Of a DNA stretch of 64,000 nucleotides, positions 1-8,416 are shown one piece after another. The position numbers were made by a program, and so were the translations under genes. The notes under the pieces were generated by a model, which was given only the letters and a program-made list of their open reading frames with translations, was not told where the DNA came from and made no database searches. Source of the DNA: an uncultured Muribaculaceae bacterium (GTDB lineage: Bacteria; Bacteroidota; Bacteroidia; Bacteroidales; Muribaculaceae); contig CANQRV010000002.1 in assembly GCA_947626355.1 (NCBI GenBank), positions 1 through 64,000 on the forward strand. Reading direction: 5' to 3'. The number at the start of each line of letters is the position of its first letter. Within the stretch, counting starts at the first letter, position 1.

Positions 1-28
1 AAAGCGGGAGAGTAGGTAATCGCCACCT
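1..28 (+). rRNA. rrf: 5S ribosomal RNA, 3' end (partial)
   Basis: The first bases, GCGGGAGAGTAGGTAATCGCC followed by ACC, match the conserved 3' part of bacterial 5S rRNA (E. coli has GCGAGAGTAGGGAACTGCC). The window therefore opens at the end of a ribosomal RNA operon read on the plus strand. It is followed within ten bases by a strong hairpin. The exact 3' end (26-30) is uncertain because the partner strand of helix I lies outside the window. Confidence 0.8.
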
Positions 29-36
29 TAAAAAGA

Positions 37-69
37 GAATCCCTTCGGGTCGCAAACCCGGAGGGATTC
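37..69 (+). terminator. Terminator of the rRNA operon
   Basis: A long hairpin, GAATCCCTTCGGGT / ACCCGGAGGGATTC around a CGCAA loop, sits directly behind the 5S end. The T-rich tail is weak (CATATTATAC). Its position makes it the likely end of the rRNA transcript. Confidence 0.7.
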
Positions 70-124
70 ATATTATACATGAAGTCAGACCTTATCACGC
101 CGATGGTGATCAGGTAATCTAATT

Positions 125-186
125 GCCGTCCCTACAGCACAATGAATGGTGCCTGACAGGCGGACGCTTTGAAAAGCGTCCCTACA
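125..186. repeat. REP-like palindromic repeat TGTAGGGACG type (R1), one full and one partial copy
   Basis: 159-186 is GGCGGACGCTTT GA AAAGCGTCC CTACA, a perfect hairpin with a constant CTACA flank (TGTAG on the other strand). 125-136 (GCCGTCCCTACA) is a second, partial copy of the same edge. The full element recurs at 11013-11040 and, inverted, at 31649-31676, always 28 bases long and always between genes. It behaves like a REP/MITE-type intergenic element; no transposase is present in the window. Confidence 0.7.
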
Positions 187-224
187 GATCCGTAAAGCAT
201 TTTATTATTGCAAGTATATGATAT

Positions 225-263
225 GCAATCAGGCGGGAGGCCATCAGCCTCCCGCCTGATTGC
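225..263 (-). terminator. Hairpin terminator behind the TonB receptor
   Basis: A perfect 17-bp stem, GCAATCAGGCGGGAGGC / GCCTCCCGCCTGATTGC, with a CATCA loop lies 18 bases past the stop codon of the receptor gene. It has no clear U-tract on the minus strand, so it may act mainly as a 3'-end stabiliser. Confidence 0.65.
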
Positions 264-281
264 AAAGGGCCAGCCTGCCTC

Positions 282-2693
282 TCAGAATTCCATGCTGAGC
301 CTTACATTAAACTGACGCCTGGTAAGATAATTCGGCACCGCATACTGGATATTGTTGACGTCTGTAACCCAGTAGTAGCTGCTGACGTTGGAGATATCGA
401 AGAGATTGAAGACATCCACTCCTATTACGATGCTTTTGAAATGACGCCAGAAATTATACGGTCTTACCCCATCGGTTGGCGCACCTACGAGCTGGTAGCT
501 CAGTCCTATGTCTACACGCTTATATGCCGGAGCGCGGAAATAGGCGTCGCTACGTTTTATTCTCGGTGGTGTCATCGTGAGTCCGTCGGAGAATACTCCG
601 CGCAGGCTGAACTTCAGCTTAGGAAATTTTGGGAAGTAATCGGTGAAATAAAGTCCCACGGAATAGCGCTGGTCGCTCGGCAGCGGCACTTTCTTGCCGT
701 CGAGTGTCTGCTGTGTCTTCATCAGAGAGAACGTCAGCCAGGAATCGCTTCCGGCTACGAACTGCCCGAAGAGCTTGAAGTCAAGACCCATCACGTATCC
801 CTTGCTGTCGTTGACACCCGAATAATTGATCTTGAGATTGTCATATTCGTATGAGATCAGATTTGCGAGATTCTTGTAATAGGCTTCGGCCGTGATCTTG
901 AAGGGACGGTTAATGGCCCGGAATGTATAATCTGTACCGAGAAGCACCTGTATGCTCCTCGGCGACTTGATATCCTTGTTAAGGAGGATGTAGGCGTTGT
1001 CGTGAGCGTCGATCTGCTCCTGGCGGTATTCCTTATAGAAAGGAGACTGGTAATAGAGTCCGGCCGCTATGCGGTAGTTCCATCGGTTGTATTCGATAGG
1101 GGAGATGGATAGATTGACTCGCGGCGAGGCGAGAAACTCCTTGTTGAAATCCCAGTAGGAGAGCCTGACACCGGCATTGATGGTCATGAATGCCTTCGAT
1201 GATTCCAGATAGATGGCGTCCTCGGCGTAGAAGGCGAAGCGGTTGGTCGATACATCCTGACGGGATGTGAGATTATATATGAGGTGTACGCCCTCCGGAG
1301 CCGTAGGCAGAGAATATCCGGCGCTGTCGCGCCATTCCCATTCGCGGGTGCGGTCGGTGAATTTCTCCCGCTGATACACGAGTCCGTAAGAGATGTGGTT
1401 GCTGCGGAAGGTCGTGGTGCCTTTCAGAAAGCCCTGGATCACGCTTGCCTTGAGGCGTGTGCGGGAGTGCTCCATATATTTCCCCACACCGAGCTGGCCG
1501 CCCACGGCGTCATCGCCCACGGTGCCGGCCTGGTCAAGCCAGTATTCACCGGAGATGTCGTAACTCACGAACTCGTTGGTGAGGAATCCCGACAGACCGA
1601 ACGAGAATGCCGTGGCCCTGTTGCGGCGGTAGTTGACGGAGAGTGAACCGAGATAGGTCTCGAACTTGTCTTTCTCCTCTCCGTCGAAATAGACCCTGAA
1701 GTGTTTGGTGTCTTCCGACGTCCCGAAACTGGTCTCGCGGTCTGCCGGCTTGAAGTTATAGTGGTTTACGGCTATGTTGCCGAGGAAATTCACGCTCCAG
1801 CGGTCGTTGGGTTTGAGCGTGATGTTGGTCTGGTAGTCGAGATATGACGGATCATACTCCCCCTTGGTGTCGAGCGAGGAGAGCAGGGAGTTGTTTTTCT
1901 TGTAGCGAAAGCCGTGGAGCTGCGAGAACTTGCCAGAATTCTGGCCGAGGGCGAGGCTACCGCCCATAAGGCTGAGCCCTACGGAGCCCTCGAATGCCTC
2001 CGGCTCGCGGTAGGTGATGTCGAGCGCAGACGACATCTTGTCGGCGTAGCGGGCCGGAAATCCACCCGACGAGAACTTGATGTTGCCCACCATGTCGGGA
2101 TTGATGATGCTGAGGCCCTCCTGCTGGCCGCTCCTCACGAGCTGTGGACGGTAGATCTCCACTCCGTTGATGTAGACGGAATTCTCGTCAAACGATCCGC
2201 CTCTGACGGAATACTGCGAGCTCATCTCGTTGCTGCTGTTGACGCCCGGCATCGTGGCGAGCATCGCCTCAACGCTGCCTCCCGACACGTCGGGCGACAG
2301 CTTGTAGCTCTCCGTGTCGAAGGTCTGCATGCCGTTGATGTTGTTGCGGAATCCCGTCACCTCCACCTCGGCGAGCTCCGTGTCTTCGGGATACATCCTG
2401 ACGTTGACGGTCAGTTCCCCCTGGGGCTTGATGAGCTTATGGTTGACGGTCTTGAAGCCGATGCAGCTGAATATGATGTCGATGGTGTCGCGGGGAGCCA
2501 CCGTCAGCTGATAGAGACCCTGAAGGTCGGTGTTGGTGCCGATCGCGGTGCCGGCTATCCTCACGGTGGCGAATTCCACCGGCTTGTCTTCGTTGTCGAT
2601 CACCTTGCCGCTGATCTTCACGTTCTGCCCCCAGATGGCGGCGAGCGGCATCAGAAGTGCCGCCAGTAGTATGTAAAAACGCTTCGTTTCCAT
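282..2693 (-). CDS. TonB-dependent outer-membrane receptor with CarboxypepD_reg-like domain
   Basis: An 803-residue outer-membrane transporter expected to take up a substrate with energy from TonB-ExbBD. The first ~22 residues form a signal peptide (ILLAALLMPLAAIWG). Residues ~25-105 are the carboxypeptidase-regulatory-like beta-sandwich of Bacteroidetes receptors (GKVIDNEDKPVEFATVRI). The plug follows (~115-225; ATMPGVNSSNEMSSQYSVRGGS), then a beta-barrel ending in the C-terminal aromatic motif NVRLSMEF. There is no SusD-like lipoprotein beside it, so it is not a classic polysaccharide-utilisation pair, and the substrate cannot be read from the sequence. The minus-strand neighbour upstream is a B3/B4-domain gene 60 bases away. 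A strong hairpin closes the gene at 225-263. Confidence 0.85.
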   Translation of the reverse strand: METKRFYILLAALLMPLAAIWGQNVKISGKVIDNEDKPVEFATVRIAGTAIGTNTDLQGLYQLTVAPRDTIDIIFSCIGFKTVNHKLIKPQGELTVNVRMYPEDTELAEVEVTGFRNNINGMQTFDTESYKLSPDVSGGSVEAMLATMPGVNSSNEMSSQYSVRGGSFDENSVYINGVEIYRPQLVRSGQQEGLSIINPDMVGNIKFSSGGFPARYADKMSSALDITYREPEAFEGSVGLSLMGGSLALGQNSGKFSQLHGFRYKKNNSLLSSLDTKGEYDPSYLDYQTNITLKPNDRWSVNFLGNIAVNHYNFKPADRETSFGTSEDTKHFRVYFDGEEKDKFETYLGSLSVNYRRNRATAFSFGLSGFLTNEFVSYDISGEYWLDQAGTVGDDAVGGQLGVGKYMEHSRTRLKASVIQGFLKGTTTFRSNHISYGLVYQREKFTDRTREWEWRDSAGYSLPTAPEGVHLIYNLTSRQDVSTNRFAFYAEDAIYLESSKAFMTINAGVRLSYWDFNKEFLASPRVNLSISPIEYNRWNYRIAAGLYYQSPFYKEYRQEQIDAHDNAYILLNKDIKSPRSIQVLLGTDYTFRAINRPFKITAEAYYKNLANLISYEYDNLKINYSGVNDSKGYVMGLDFKLFGQFVAGSDSWLTFSLMKTQQTLDGKKVPLPSDQRYSVGLYFTDYFPKFPKLKFSLRGVFSDGLTMTPPRIKRSDAYFRAPAYKRVDIGLSYQLVGAPTDGVRPYNFWRHFKSIVIGVDVFNLFDISNVSSYYWVTDVNNIQYAVPNYLTRRQFNVRLSMEF

Positions 2694-2753
2694 TGAAAAT
2701 AAAACGAGGCGCCGATATGGTTTATTATAAATGCGGCAGTGCCCTGGTAGGCG

Positions 2754-3431
2754 TCAACCGCACTCTATGACTCTGATCCTTATATCTTCCGTCTTGGAGC
2801 CGGCATATCTTTCGAGAAGGCGGATTATGAGGCTTATTGTCTCGTCGGCTGGTGTCTCTTCTTCATACATGTTCACGAGCATAAGCAGATGTCTGGTGTC
2901 GGAGGTGAGCTTGGTGCGTTCCTCATCACTTGTCGGCGTGCCGATGCCCCCTTTGCGGTCGGCATACACCGGCAGCCCGTCGATGTTGAGCGGTCCGCGC
3001 CCTATGGCCTCGAAACTGTCGTCAGTCCGACCGCGACGCAGAGTCAGCCTGTCGCCATCTATCTTGTCGGCGTCGAAGCCGCCGATGCTGTAGCCGGTGA
3101 GTATCGATATGAGGTTTATCACGTCGATCAGAGTAGTGGTGCGGTAGATACCCTTGCCGTTGACAAGCCTGCGGCACAGGGCTTCGGCCGACGGGCGGTA
3201 GCGGTTGGGGTCCTTGCCGAGTGCCTTGTAGGCGCGGCGCGTGCCTGCGATAGCCGGGCGCTTGTTGATCTGCTGTAGCTCATAGTTTGACGCTATAAGG
3301 CGCCCGGCTTCCTCTATCTCCTGCCAGAGCCCGTCGCTCGTCGTGCAGTTGCCAGCCGTGGCCTCGATCTGGATCACTCTCAGGCCCGGGGCCGCTTTCC
3401 TTATCTCGTCGCTGAATTCAATCTGTATCAT
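2754..3431 (-). CDS. B3/B4 (tRNA-editing-like) domain protein
   Basis: A ~225-residue soluble protein resembling free-standing B3/B4 domains related to the editing module of the phenylalanyl-tRNA synthetase beta chain. Typical segments are KRPAIAGTRRAYKALGKDPNRYRPSAEAL and the closing LTSDTRHLLMLVNMY. The ORF track starts 48 codons earlier, but that extension runs through the palindromic repeat at 3462-3494 and has a non-protein-like composition. I therefore start at the ATG before IQIEFSDEIRKAAPGL; an ATG seven codons upstream is an alternative. Proteins of this kind are thought to hydrolyse misacylated tRNA, but the substrate of this group is not established. No catalytic residue can be assigned here. 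Confidence 0.7.
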   Translation of the reverse strand: MIQIEFSDEIRKAAPGLRVIQIEATAGNCTTSDGLWQEIEEAGRLIASNYELQQINKRPAIAGTRRAYKALGKDPNRYRPSAEALCRRLVNGKGIYRTTTLIDVINLISILTGYSIGGFDADKIDGDRLTLRRGRTDDSFEAIGRGPLNIDGLPVYADRKGGIGTPTSDEERTKLTSDTRHLLMLVNMYEEETPADETISLIIRLLERYAGSKTEDIRIRVIECG

Positions 3432-3461
3432 TCCTGTCTTATAACGGCTCATGATGTTACT

Positions 3462-3494
3462 GGCTTGTAGGGACATGCCTCCGGCATGTTTCCC
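3462..3494. repeat. REP-like palindromic repeat TTGTAGGGACATGCC type (R2)
   Basis: GGCTTGTAGGGACATGCC TCC GGCATGTTTCCC: a 7-bp perfect hairpin core (ACATGCC/GGCATGT) with a constant left flank. The same element occurs at 38772-38804 and 51245-51274. It shares TGTAGGGAC with the R1 family but has a different palindrome. Confidence 0.7.
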
Positions 3495-3525
3495 CACTGT
3501 CCATTGCAATCGTTGATATATGACT

Positions 3526-3566
3526 CGGAGCCGGAAGGCTGTCGCTCTGGCAACTCTCCGGCTCCG
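3526..3566 (-). terminator. Hairpin behind ferritin
   Basis: CGGAGCCGG and CCGGCTCCG form a stem with a ~23-base loop, 30 bases past the ferritin stop. The T-run lies on the plus-strand side, where no gene reads in, so it may be bidirectional or a remnant. It overlaps only the spurious extension of the B3/B4 ORF. Confidence 0.45.
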
Positions 3567-3595
3567 TTTTTTCATTCACGCTGGTTGGGTCCGTC

Positions 3596-4108
3596 TTACT
3601 TGAAAAGCTGGGGCGCAACATATGTGCGGGATGCGAGCTGACGGTCGAGCTGGTAGATGCCGGAGCCGTCCTCTCCGATCAGCGTAAGGTCGTCGATGAT
3701 CTCCCGCACGTTTTCTTCTTCCTCCACCTGCTCTGCGATGAAGGTGTTGAGCATCTGGCGGGTGGCGAAGTCCTGTTCCTTCTCGGCCAGGGCATAGAGG
3801 TCGTGGATCAGGCGTGTCACGGCCATCTCATGCTCCAGGGTCTTTGCGAAAGCCTCCTGAAGGGTATCCCACTGCTGGGGCACGTCGTTGATGGCCTGAA
3901 GGCTCACGCGGCGGTTCTGGGCGTGGATATAGTCGACGAGGGCGAGGGCATGGGCCTGCTCCTCCTGAAACTGGATGCGAAACCAGTTGGCGGCGCCGCG
4001 GCGTCCCATGGTCTGGAAGTTGTTTGACATGGAGAGATAGAGATAAGCCGACCAGAATTCGGCGTTCACCTGCTTGTTGAGAGCAGCTGCCATTGCATCA
4101 CTAATCAT
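3596..4108 (-). CDS. ftnA: Ferritin (iron storage)
   Basis: A 170-residue cytoplasmic ferritin that oxidises Fe(II) and stores it in a 24-subunit shell. Four-helix-bundle segments with ferroxidase ligands are visible: NAEFWSAYLYLSMSNNF (helix A glutamate), QFQEEQAHALALVDYIHAQN (helix B Glu-Glu-x-x-His), LEHEMAVTRLIHDLYALA (helix C) and FIAEQVEEEENVREI (helix D). Length is normal. The ATG before ISDAMAAALNKQ is preferred; the ORF-track start adds 14 residues and would lie upstream of the promoter box at 4148-4155, so it could not be translated. A hairpin follows at 3526-3566. Confidence 0.93.
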   Translation of the reverse strand: MISDAMAAALNKQVNAEFWSAYLYLSMSNNFQTMGRRGAANWFRIQFQEEQAHALALVDYIHAQNRRVSLQAINDVPQQWDTLQEAFAKTLEHEMAVTRLIHDLYALAEKEQDFATRQMLNTFIAEQVEEEENVREIIDDLTLIGEDGSGIYQLDRQLASRTYVAPQLFK

Positions 4109-4147
4109 GATAGTGTAAATTAAATTTCGGTTTATGTTTTTACAGTG

Positions 4148-4155
4148 CAAATTTA
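4148..4155 (-). promoter_or_regulatory. -7 promoter box (TAAATTTG) of ferritin
   Basis: On the minus strand the sequence reads TAAATTTG, matching the Bacteroidetes sigma-ABfr -7 consensus TAnnTTTG, 39 bases before the ferritin ATG. Confidence 0.6.
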
Positions 4156-4252
4156 GTCATTTATGGCCGACGCACAAAATATTTGTACATTTTTAATGCC
4201 CGGACGTATCCCGCGGATGAAGCCGGTTATTGCTTTTTGCAAAAAGATTTTG

Positions 4253-4260
4253 TAATTTCG
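4253..4260 (+). promoter_or_regulatory. Probable -7 promoter box (TAATTTCG) of hisS
   Basis: TAATTTCG deviates by one base from TAnnTTTG and lies 39 bases before the hisS ATG; a TTTTTGC stretch about 20 bases upstream could serve as the -33 element. Confidence 0.5.
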
Positions 4261-4299
4261 CATCTGTTTTGACATCCGACAATAAATACTCTACATATA

Positions 4300-5670
4300 A
4301 TGGCCCAGAAACCTTCTATACCCAAAGGCACACGCGATTTCTCACCCGTGGAAATGGCTCGCCGCAACTATATCTTCGATACCATCAGGGACGCCTTCCG
4401 TCTCTTCGGATACCAGCAGATCGAGACCCCGGCAATGGAAAACCTCTCCACCCTGATGGGCAAATACGGCGAGGAGGGCGACAAGCTCCTCTTCAAGATC
4501 CTCAACTCCGGCGACTGCTTCAAGTCGACATGCGACCAGGAGCTTATCGAGCGCAACATTCCGCGCCTCACAGCCAAGATCTGCGAGAAGGGACTCCGCT
4601 ATGACCTCACGGTGCCATTCGCCCGCTTCGTCGTGCAGAACCGCAACGACCTCCAGATGCCTTTCAAGAGGTTTCAGATCCAGCCCGTATGGCGCGCCGA
4701 CCGCCCGCAGAAGGGACGCTACAGGGAGTTCTATCAGTGTGACGCCGACGTCGTGGGCTCCGACTCCCTCATCAACGAGATTGAGCTCCTCTCGCTCATC
4801 GATTATGTGATGGGCAGGTTCGGCATCCGTGTGGCCGTAAAGCTCAATAACCGCAAGGTGCTCTCCGGCGTCGCCGAGACCATAGGCGCCGCCGACAAGC
4901 TCATCGACATCACGGTGGCCATCGACAAGATCGATAAGATAGGCATCGACAACGTCAACGCAGAGCTCCGCGAGAAGGGTCTCGATGAGACCCAGATCGA
5001 ACGTCTCCGTCCGCTTCTCGAGCTTCAGGGCACCAACGACGAGAAGCTCGACGTGCTCGACAGCCTCTTCGCCGACAGCGAGACGGGTCGCAAAGGAGTG
5101 GAGGAGCTGCGCGAGGTGCTCGCAGGCATCGAAGCCATCGGCCACAAGTCGGCCATCGAGCTTGACGTCTCCCTCGCCCGCGGCCTCAACTACTATACCG
5201 GCACCATCATCGAGATCAAGGCCCTCGACGTGGAGATCGGAAGCATCACGGGCGGCGGCCGCTACGACAACCTAACCGGCGTCTTCGGCATGCCCGGCCT
5301 CTCTGGAGTGGGCATCTCGTTCGGCGCCGACAGGATCTACGACGTGCTCAACCAGCTTAACCTCTATCCGGAGGATGTCTCCTCCGCAGTCGATGTCATC
5401 TTCCTCAACCTCGGCAGCGCCGAGGTCATGCGCTCCCTCCAGCTCGCAGCCGCGCTGCGACGCGAGGGTGTCTCGGCAGAGGTCTATCCCGACCCCGTGA
5501 AGATGAAGAAGCAGCTCACCTACGCCAACACCAAGGGCATCCCTTATGTGGCCATCATCGGCGAGTCGGAGCTCGAGAAAGGCGTCGTGACGCTCAAGGA
5601 TATGGCCGGCGGCTGCCAGTGTGAGCTGACCCCCGACGCGCTTGTGGCCCAACTGAAAAAGCAGTGCTGA
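4300..5670 (+). CDS. hisS: Histidyl-tRNA synthetase
   Basis: A 456-residue class II aminoacyl-tRNA synthetase that charges tRNA-His. Motif 1 region near the N-terminus ([24 protein letters not shown]), motif 2 ([15 protein letters not shown]), the His-specific [18 protein letters not shown] and motif 3 ([15 protein letters not shown]) are all present. The anticodon-binding domain occupies the last ~95 residues ([14 protein letters not shown] to LVAQLKKQC). The N-terminal [24 protein letters not shown] is the usual HisS start. The next gene begins one base after the stop, so both are probably on one message. Confidence 0.97.
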   Translation: MAQKPSIPKGTRDFSPVEMARRNYIFDTIRDAFRLFGYQQIETPAMENLSTLMGKYGEEGDKLLFKILNSGDCFKSTCDQELIERNIPRLTAKICEKGLRYDLTVPFARFVVQNRNDLQMPFKRFQIQPVWRADRPQKGRYREFYQCDADVVGSDSLINEIELLSLIDYVMGRFGIRVAVKLNNRKVLSGVAETIGAADKLIDITVAIDKIDKIGIDNVNAELREKGLDETQIERLRPLLELQGTNDEKLDVLDSLFADSETGRKGVEELREVLAGIEAIGHKSAIELDVSLARGLNYYTGTIIEIKALDVEIGSITGGGRYDNLTGVFGMPGLSGVGISFGADRIYDVLNQLNLYPEDVSSAVDVIFLNLGSAEVMRSLQLAAALRREGVSAEVYPDPVKMKKQLTYANTKGIPYVAIIGESELEKGVVTLKDMAGGCQCELTPDALVAQLKKQC

Positions 5671-5671
5671 C

Positions 5672-6883
5672 ATGGAAAAGATATCCAAGGAGTCGTTTCT
5701 GCTCCGCCAGCCCTCGTTTCCGAAGGTGTCGGCCACCGATCCTTACTACTATGACCTCGTCAACAGGCTGATGGAGGTGGCGGAGAAGCGCCGCCTCCTC
5801 TCCGGCTGGCCCGAGGCGGTGGTGCAGCGCGCCGCGCTCTGCGTCATCGGCTATTATCAGGACACCATCACCGACGCCGGTCTCTGGCATTCATTCATCG
5901 ATGAGTGCCGGCGCCGCTACGGCCGCTGGCTTCCGTTCTTTGAAGTGGCTGACGATTACATACCCTACGAGCTCAACCGCGAGGACGTGAGGTTTGTGGT
6001 GTGGTATGCCCTGGCGATGAACTATGAGAACCGCCGGATGCTCTACCCCCTCGACAAGGAGGTGATGGCTGCTGCCGACGCATGGCACGAGCTGCTCGAC
6101 AGCGTCTACGATGACGCTCCCACACCAGAGGACTACAATCTGGCGATCGCCTTCGACCTGCATGAGAAAACCGACCACAAGGCCATCTACGACTACGGCT
6201 ACTGGCTTTTCATGCACTCCTGGCTCATGGCTCCCGCCTTCGCACTCTCCATGGCCGAGCTCCTCAAGGGGATCGACCTCGACGATGAGTCGCAGGTGGG
6301 GGAGATCAACAAGCGCGTGGAGCAGGCCTTCATGGAAGACCCCACGGGTCCGCTGGCATATTATGTGGTGGAGTGGCTGAGCCTCATCATCGACCGAAAG
6401 CCCCTGCCGGAGCAGAAGCCGCAGGAAAGCGGCAACACCGCGCCGCATCCCTATTACGAGGGATTCATCAAGGCTACGGAAGGGGAGATACTGAAGTTTT
6501 TCGACAGGTATGACGACCTCAACGATTTCTTCATCAAGGCTCTTGGATGGGATCCCGCGCAGCGCCATCTCCAGCAGCTGGAGGGAAGCGATGACTTCGT
6601 GGTGATGATCAACAGGGAGAAAGGGATGCTCGTGGCCCACGATGTGGCCCGCTGCATCAAGGCTCCCATCAACCCTTACTACGACGAGGCATTCGCGCGT
6701 GAGCATGCCATCGATCTCTTCACCGTAAGGGGAGTGTGCCCGGCCGACCTGCTGACCTATTGCGCCTCGAAGGGATGGATTCCCGACGCCGCCTTCCCAG
6801 GCACCGACGACCGCTGGCTCGTGGCCGACAACTGGGACTTCATCGCCCGCTGCTACCTGCAGCAGTATTACCGGGGCGACTGA
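5672..6883 (+). CDS. Conserved hypothetical protein behind hisS
   Basis: A 403-residue protein I do not recognise with certainty. It has no signal peptide, no convincing membrane segment and no obvious nucleotide-binding motif, so it is probably cytoplasmic. It is rich in Trp, Tyr and acidic residues (LWHSFIDECRRRYGRWLPFFEVADDYIPYE; YGYWLFMHSWLMAPAFALSMAELLKG) and looks largely alpha-helical. The ATG lies one base after the hisS stop, so it is almost certainly co-transcribed with hisS. Its end overlaps the convergent glycosyltransferase gene by 16 bases. It may be a Bacteroidetes-only family; no function is claimed. Confidence 0.8.
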   Translation: MEKISKESFLLRQPSFPKVSATDPYYYDLVNRLMEVAEKRRLLSGWPEAVVQRAALCVIGYYQDTITDAGLWHSFIDECRRRYGRWLPFFEVADDYIPYELNREDVRFVVWYALAMNYENRRMLYPLDKEVMAAADAWHELLDSVYDDAPTPEDYNLAIAFDLHEKTDHKAIYDYGYWLFMHSWLMAPAFALSMAELLKGIDLDDESQVGEINKRVEQAFMEDPTGPLAYYVVEWLSLIIDRKPLPEQKPQESGNTAPHPYYEGFIKATEGEILKFFDRYDDLNDFFIKALGWDPAQRHLQQLEGSDDFVVMINREKGMLVAHDVARCIKAPINPYYDEAFAREHAIDLFTVRGVCPADLLTYCASKGWIPDAAFPGTDDRWLVADNWDFIARCYLQQYYRGD

Positions 6884-7611
6884 AACTTCTTTTTGCGAAA
6901 CATGCTCATCAGCTTCAGCTTTATGACGCCAAACATGGCCTCGCCGAAGATCGATGAGTTCATCTTGGATGTGCCGAGCTGCCTGTTGATGAATATGATG
7001 GGCAGCTCGGTGATCTTGAATCCCATCTTGTAGGCCTTGAACTTCATCTCGATCTGGAAGGCATACCCCTTGAACTCTATGCCGTCGAGGTCGATGGCCT
7101 CCAGCACACGGCGGCGGTAGCATACGAAGCCGGCTGTGGAGTCGCGGAGCTTCATGCCGGTGATGAGCCTGACGTATGCCGAGGCGAAATAAGACATCAG
7201 CACGCGCCCCATCGGCCAGTTCACCACATTCACGCCGGAGATGTAGCGCGAGCCGATGCAGAGGTCGGTGCCTTTGTCCTTGCATTCGTGATAGAGGCGC
7301 GTCAGGTCGGCGGGGTTGTGGGAGAAGTCGGCGTCCATCTCTATCACGTAGCCATAGTCTCTCTTGAGCGCCCACTTGAAGCCGTGGATGTAGGCCGTGC
7401 CGAGGCCGAGCTTGCCGGCGCGGCGTTCGAGATGGATGCGCCCCGGGTATTCCTTCATGAGTCGCTCCACGGCTTCCGCTGTGCCGTCGGGCGAGTTGTC
7501 GTCGATTACGAGCACATCGAAATTGTCGGGAAACTTCATCACCGTTTCCAGTATGTTGGAGATATTCTCTATCTCGTTGTAGGTGGGTATGATTACAAGT
7601 ACGTCGCTCAT
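6868..7611 (-). CDS. Polyprenol-monophosphomannose-synthase-like glycosyltransferase (GT2)
   Basis: A 247-residue GT-A-fold family 2 glycosyltransferase close in layout to dolichol/polyprenol-phosphate mannosyltransferase. Visible motifs: VIIPTYNEIENI (N-terminal nucleotide-binding strand), VIDDNSPDGTAEAV (residues ~36-48), EMDADFSHNP (metal-binding DxD-type) and the GSRYISGVNVVNWPMGR segment typical of DPM1. It should transfer a sugar from an NDP-sugar to a lipid phosphate at the inner membrane face. It has no C-terminal membrane helices, so it belongs to the short soluble class. The ATG before SDVLVIIPTYNE is chosen; the longer ORF start lies upstream of the -7 box at 7689-7696. Confidence 0.9.
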   Translation of the reverse strand: MSDVLVIIPTYNEIENISNILETVMKFPDNFDVLVIDDNSPDGTAEAVERLMKEYPGRIHLERRAGKLGLGTAYIHGFKWALKRDYGYVIEMDADFSHNPADLTRLYHECKDKGTDLCIGSRYISGVNVVNWPMGRVLMSYFASAYVRLITGMKLRDSTAGFVCYRRRVLEAIDLDGIEFKGYAFQIEMKFKAYKMGFKITELPIIFINRQLGTSKMNSSIFGEAMFGVIKLKLMSMFRKKKFQSPR

Positions 7612-7688
7612 TTTAATAATTCGGCTTAATATGCTTTGAAAATCAAGCTGATCAAGCTTGATTCCCGACGTTGGAGATAAACTCTCTG

Positions 7689-7696
7689 CAAAGTTA
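7689..7696 (-). promoter_or_regulatory. -7 promoter box (TAACTTTG) of the GT2 gene
   Basis: Minus strand TAACTTTGCA, the canonical Bacteroidetes -7 box, 77 bases before the chosen ATG. Confidence 0.65.
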
Positions 7697-7755
7697 ATAA
7701 AAAAACGCGGCACTATATGCCATCATAATCTGAATTCTCATCATGGCTTGCAGAT

Positions 7756-7794
7756 AAAAGGCCGGAGACTCTATATTCAAGTCTTCGGCCTTTT
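7756..7794 (-). terminator. Hairpin terminator behind the split LRR gene
   Basis: AAAAGGCCGGAGACT / AGTCTTCGGCCTTTT form a 15-bp stem with one mismatch and a 9-base loop. A-tract and T-tract on both sides make it a possible bidirectional terminator. It lies 24 bases past the stop of the LRR C-terminal frame. Confidence 0.75.
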
Positions 7795-7818
7795 ATGATT
7801 GAGAGATGTCGGGTTAGG

Positions 7819-8376
7819 TCAGTGCACAATTACTTTCCTGGAGCCGTTTTCGTCGTTGAGTATATAGAACCCTTTTCCCAGCTTCCGGATATCTGACTCT
7901 TTAAGACCGGATGCTTTTTTCACTCCATCTAACGTAAAGACATCAAACAGTCTGTCGTTTTCACCGGCATTCTCTATCCCTGCTCCTGGTATGTTGGCTA
8001 CGCGATAAGTGAAATCGGCCTCTACGGGATATTGGTAGATTCCTGTCGCCATATCAAAGAAATTATTGTCCAGAAACCGTTCAGACTCAATCTCCATATT
8101 GCAATGATTTGGATATCCGAAGTATTCCAAAAACAGATAACCATTATCAGGAGTGTTATCATTGATTTTGATATCATAGCCTCTTCCTACCAGAAATGGT
8201 GTGAATAGATTTATGGGTTCTCCGGTTTTTGTGAATAATACAGAGGAATTATCTGCCATTGCACAATGCTGCGCATAGCTGGAGGCAATCTCTGCATGTT
8301 CCGGAATGAATAACTCTTCGCCCGAGTAGAATACTTTATCATATTCTTCCTCGATATTGAAATCTATTCTTGACAT
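7819..8376 (-). pseudogene. C-terminal part of a frameshifted BspA-like LRR protein, T9SS-like tail
   Basis: This 185-codon frame is open from well before its ATG: upstream codons read KISEESYKEIFSPWIEDMSRIDFNIEEE, exactly where the neighbouring frame (8417-8896) stops. It is the continuation of that leucine-rich-repeat protein after a one-base shift at an A6 run (8429-8434 region). The last ~45 residues (FDVFTLDGVKKASGL, then LGKGFYILNDENGSRKVIVH) look like a type IX secretion sorting tail: a beta strand, a turn, GFYIL and a basic strand. The frame is otherwise intact, so the gene was broken recently, is read by slippage, or carries a sequencing error. Confidence 0.65.
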
Positions 8377-8416
8377 GTCTTCAATCCATGGACTGAAAAT
8401 CTCCTTATAGCTTTCT

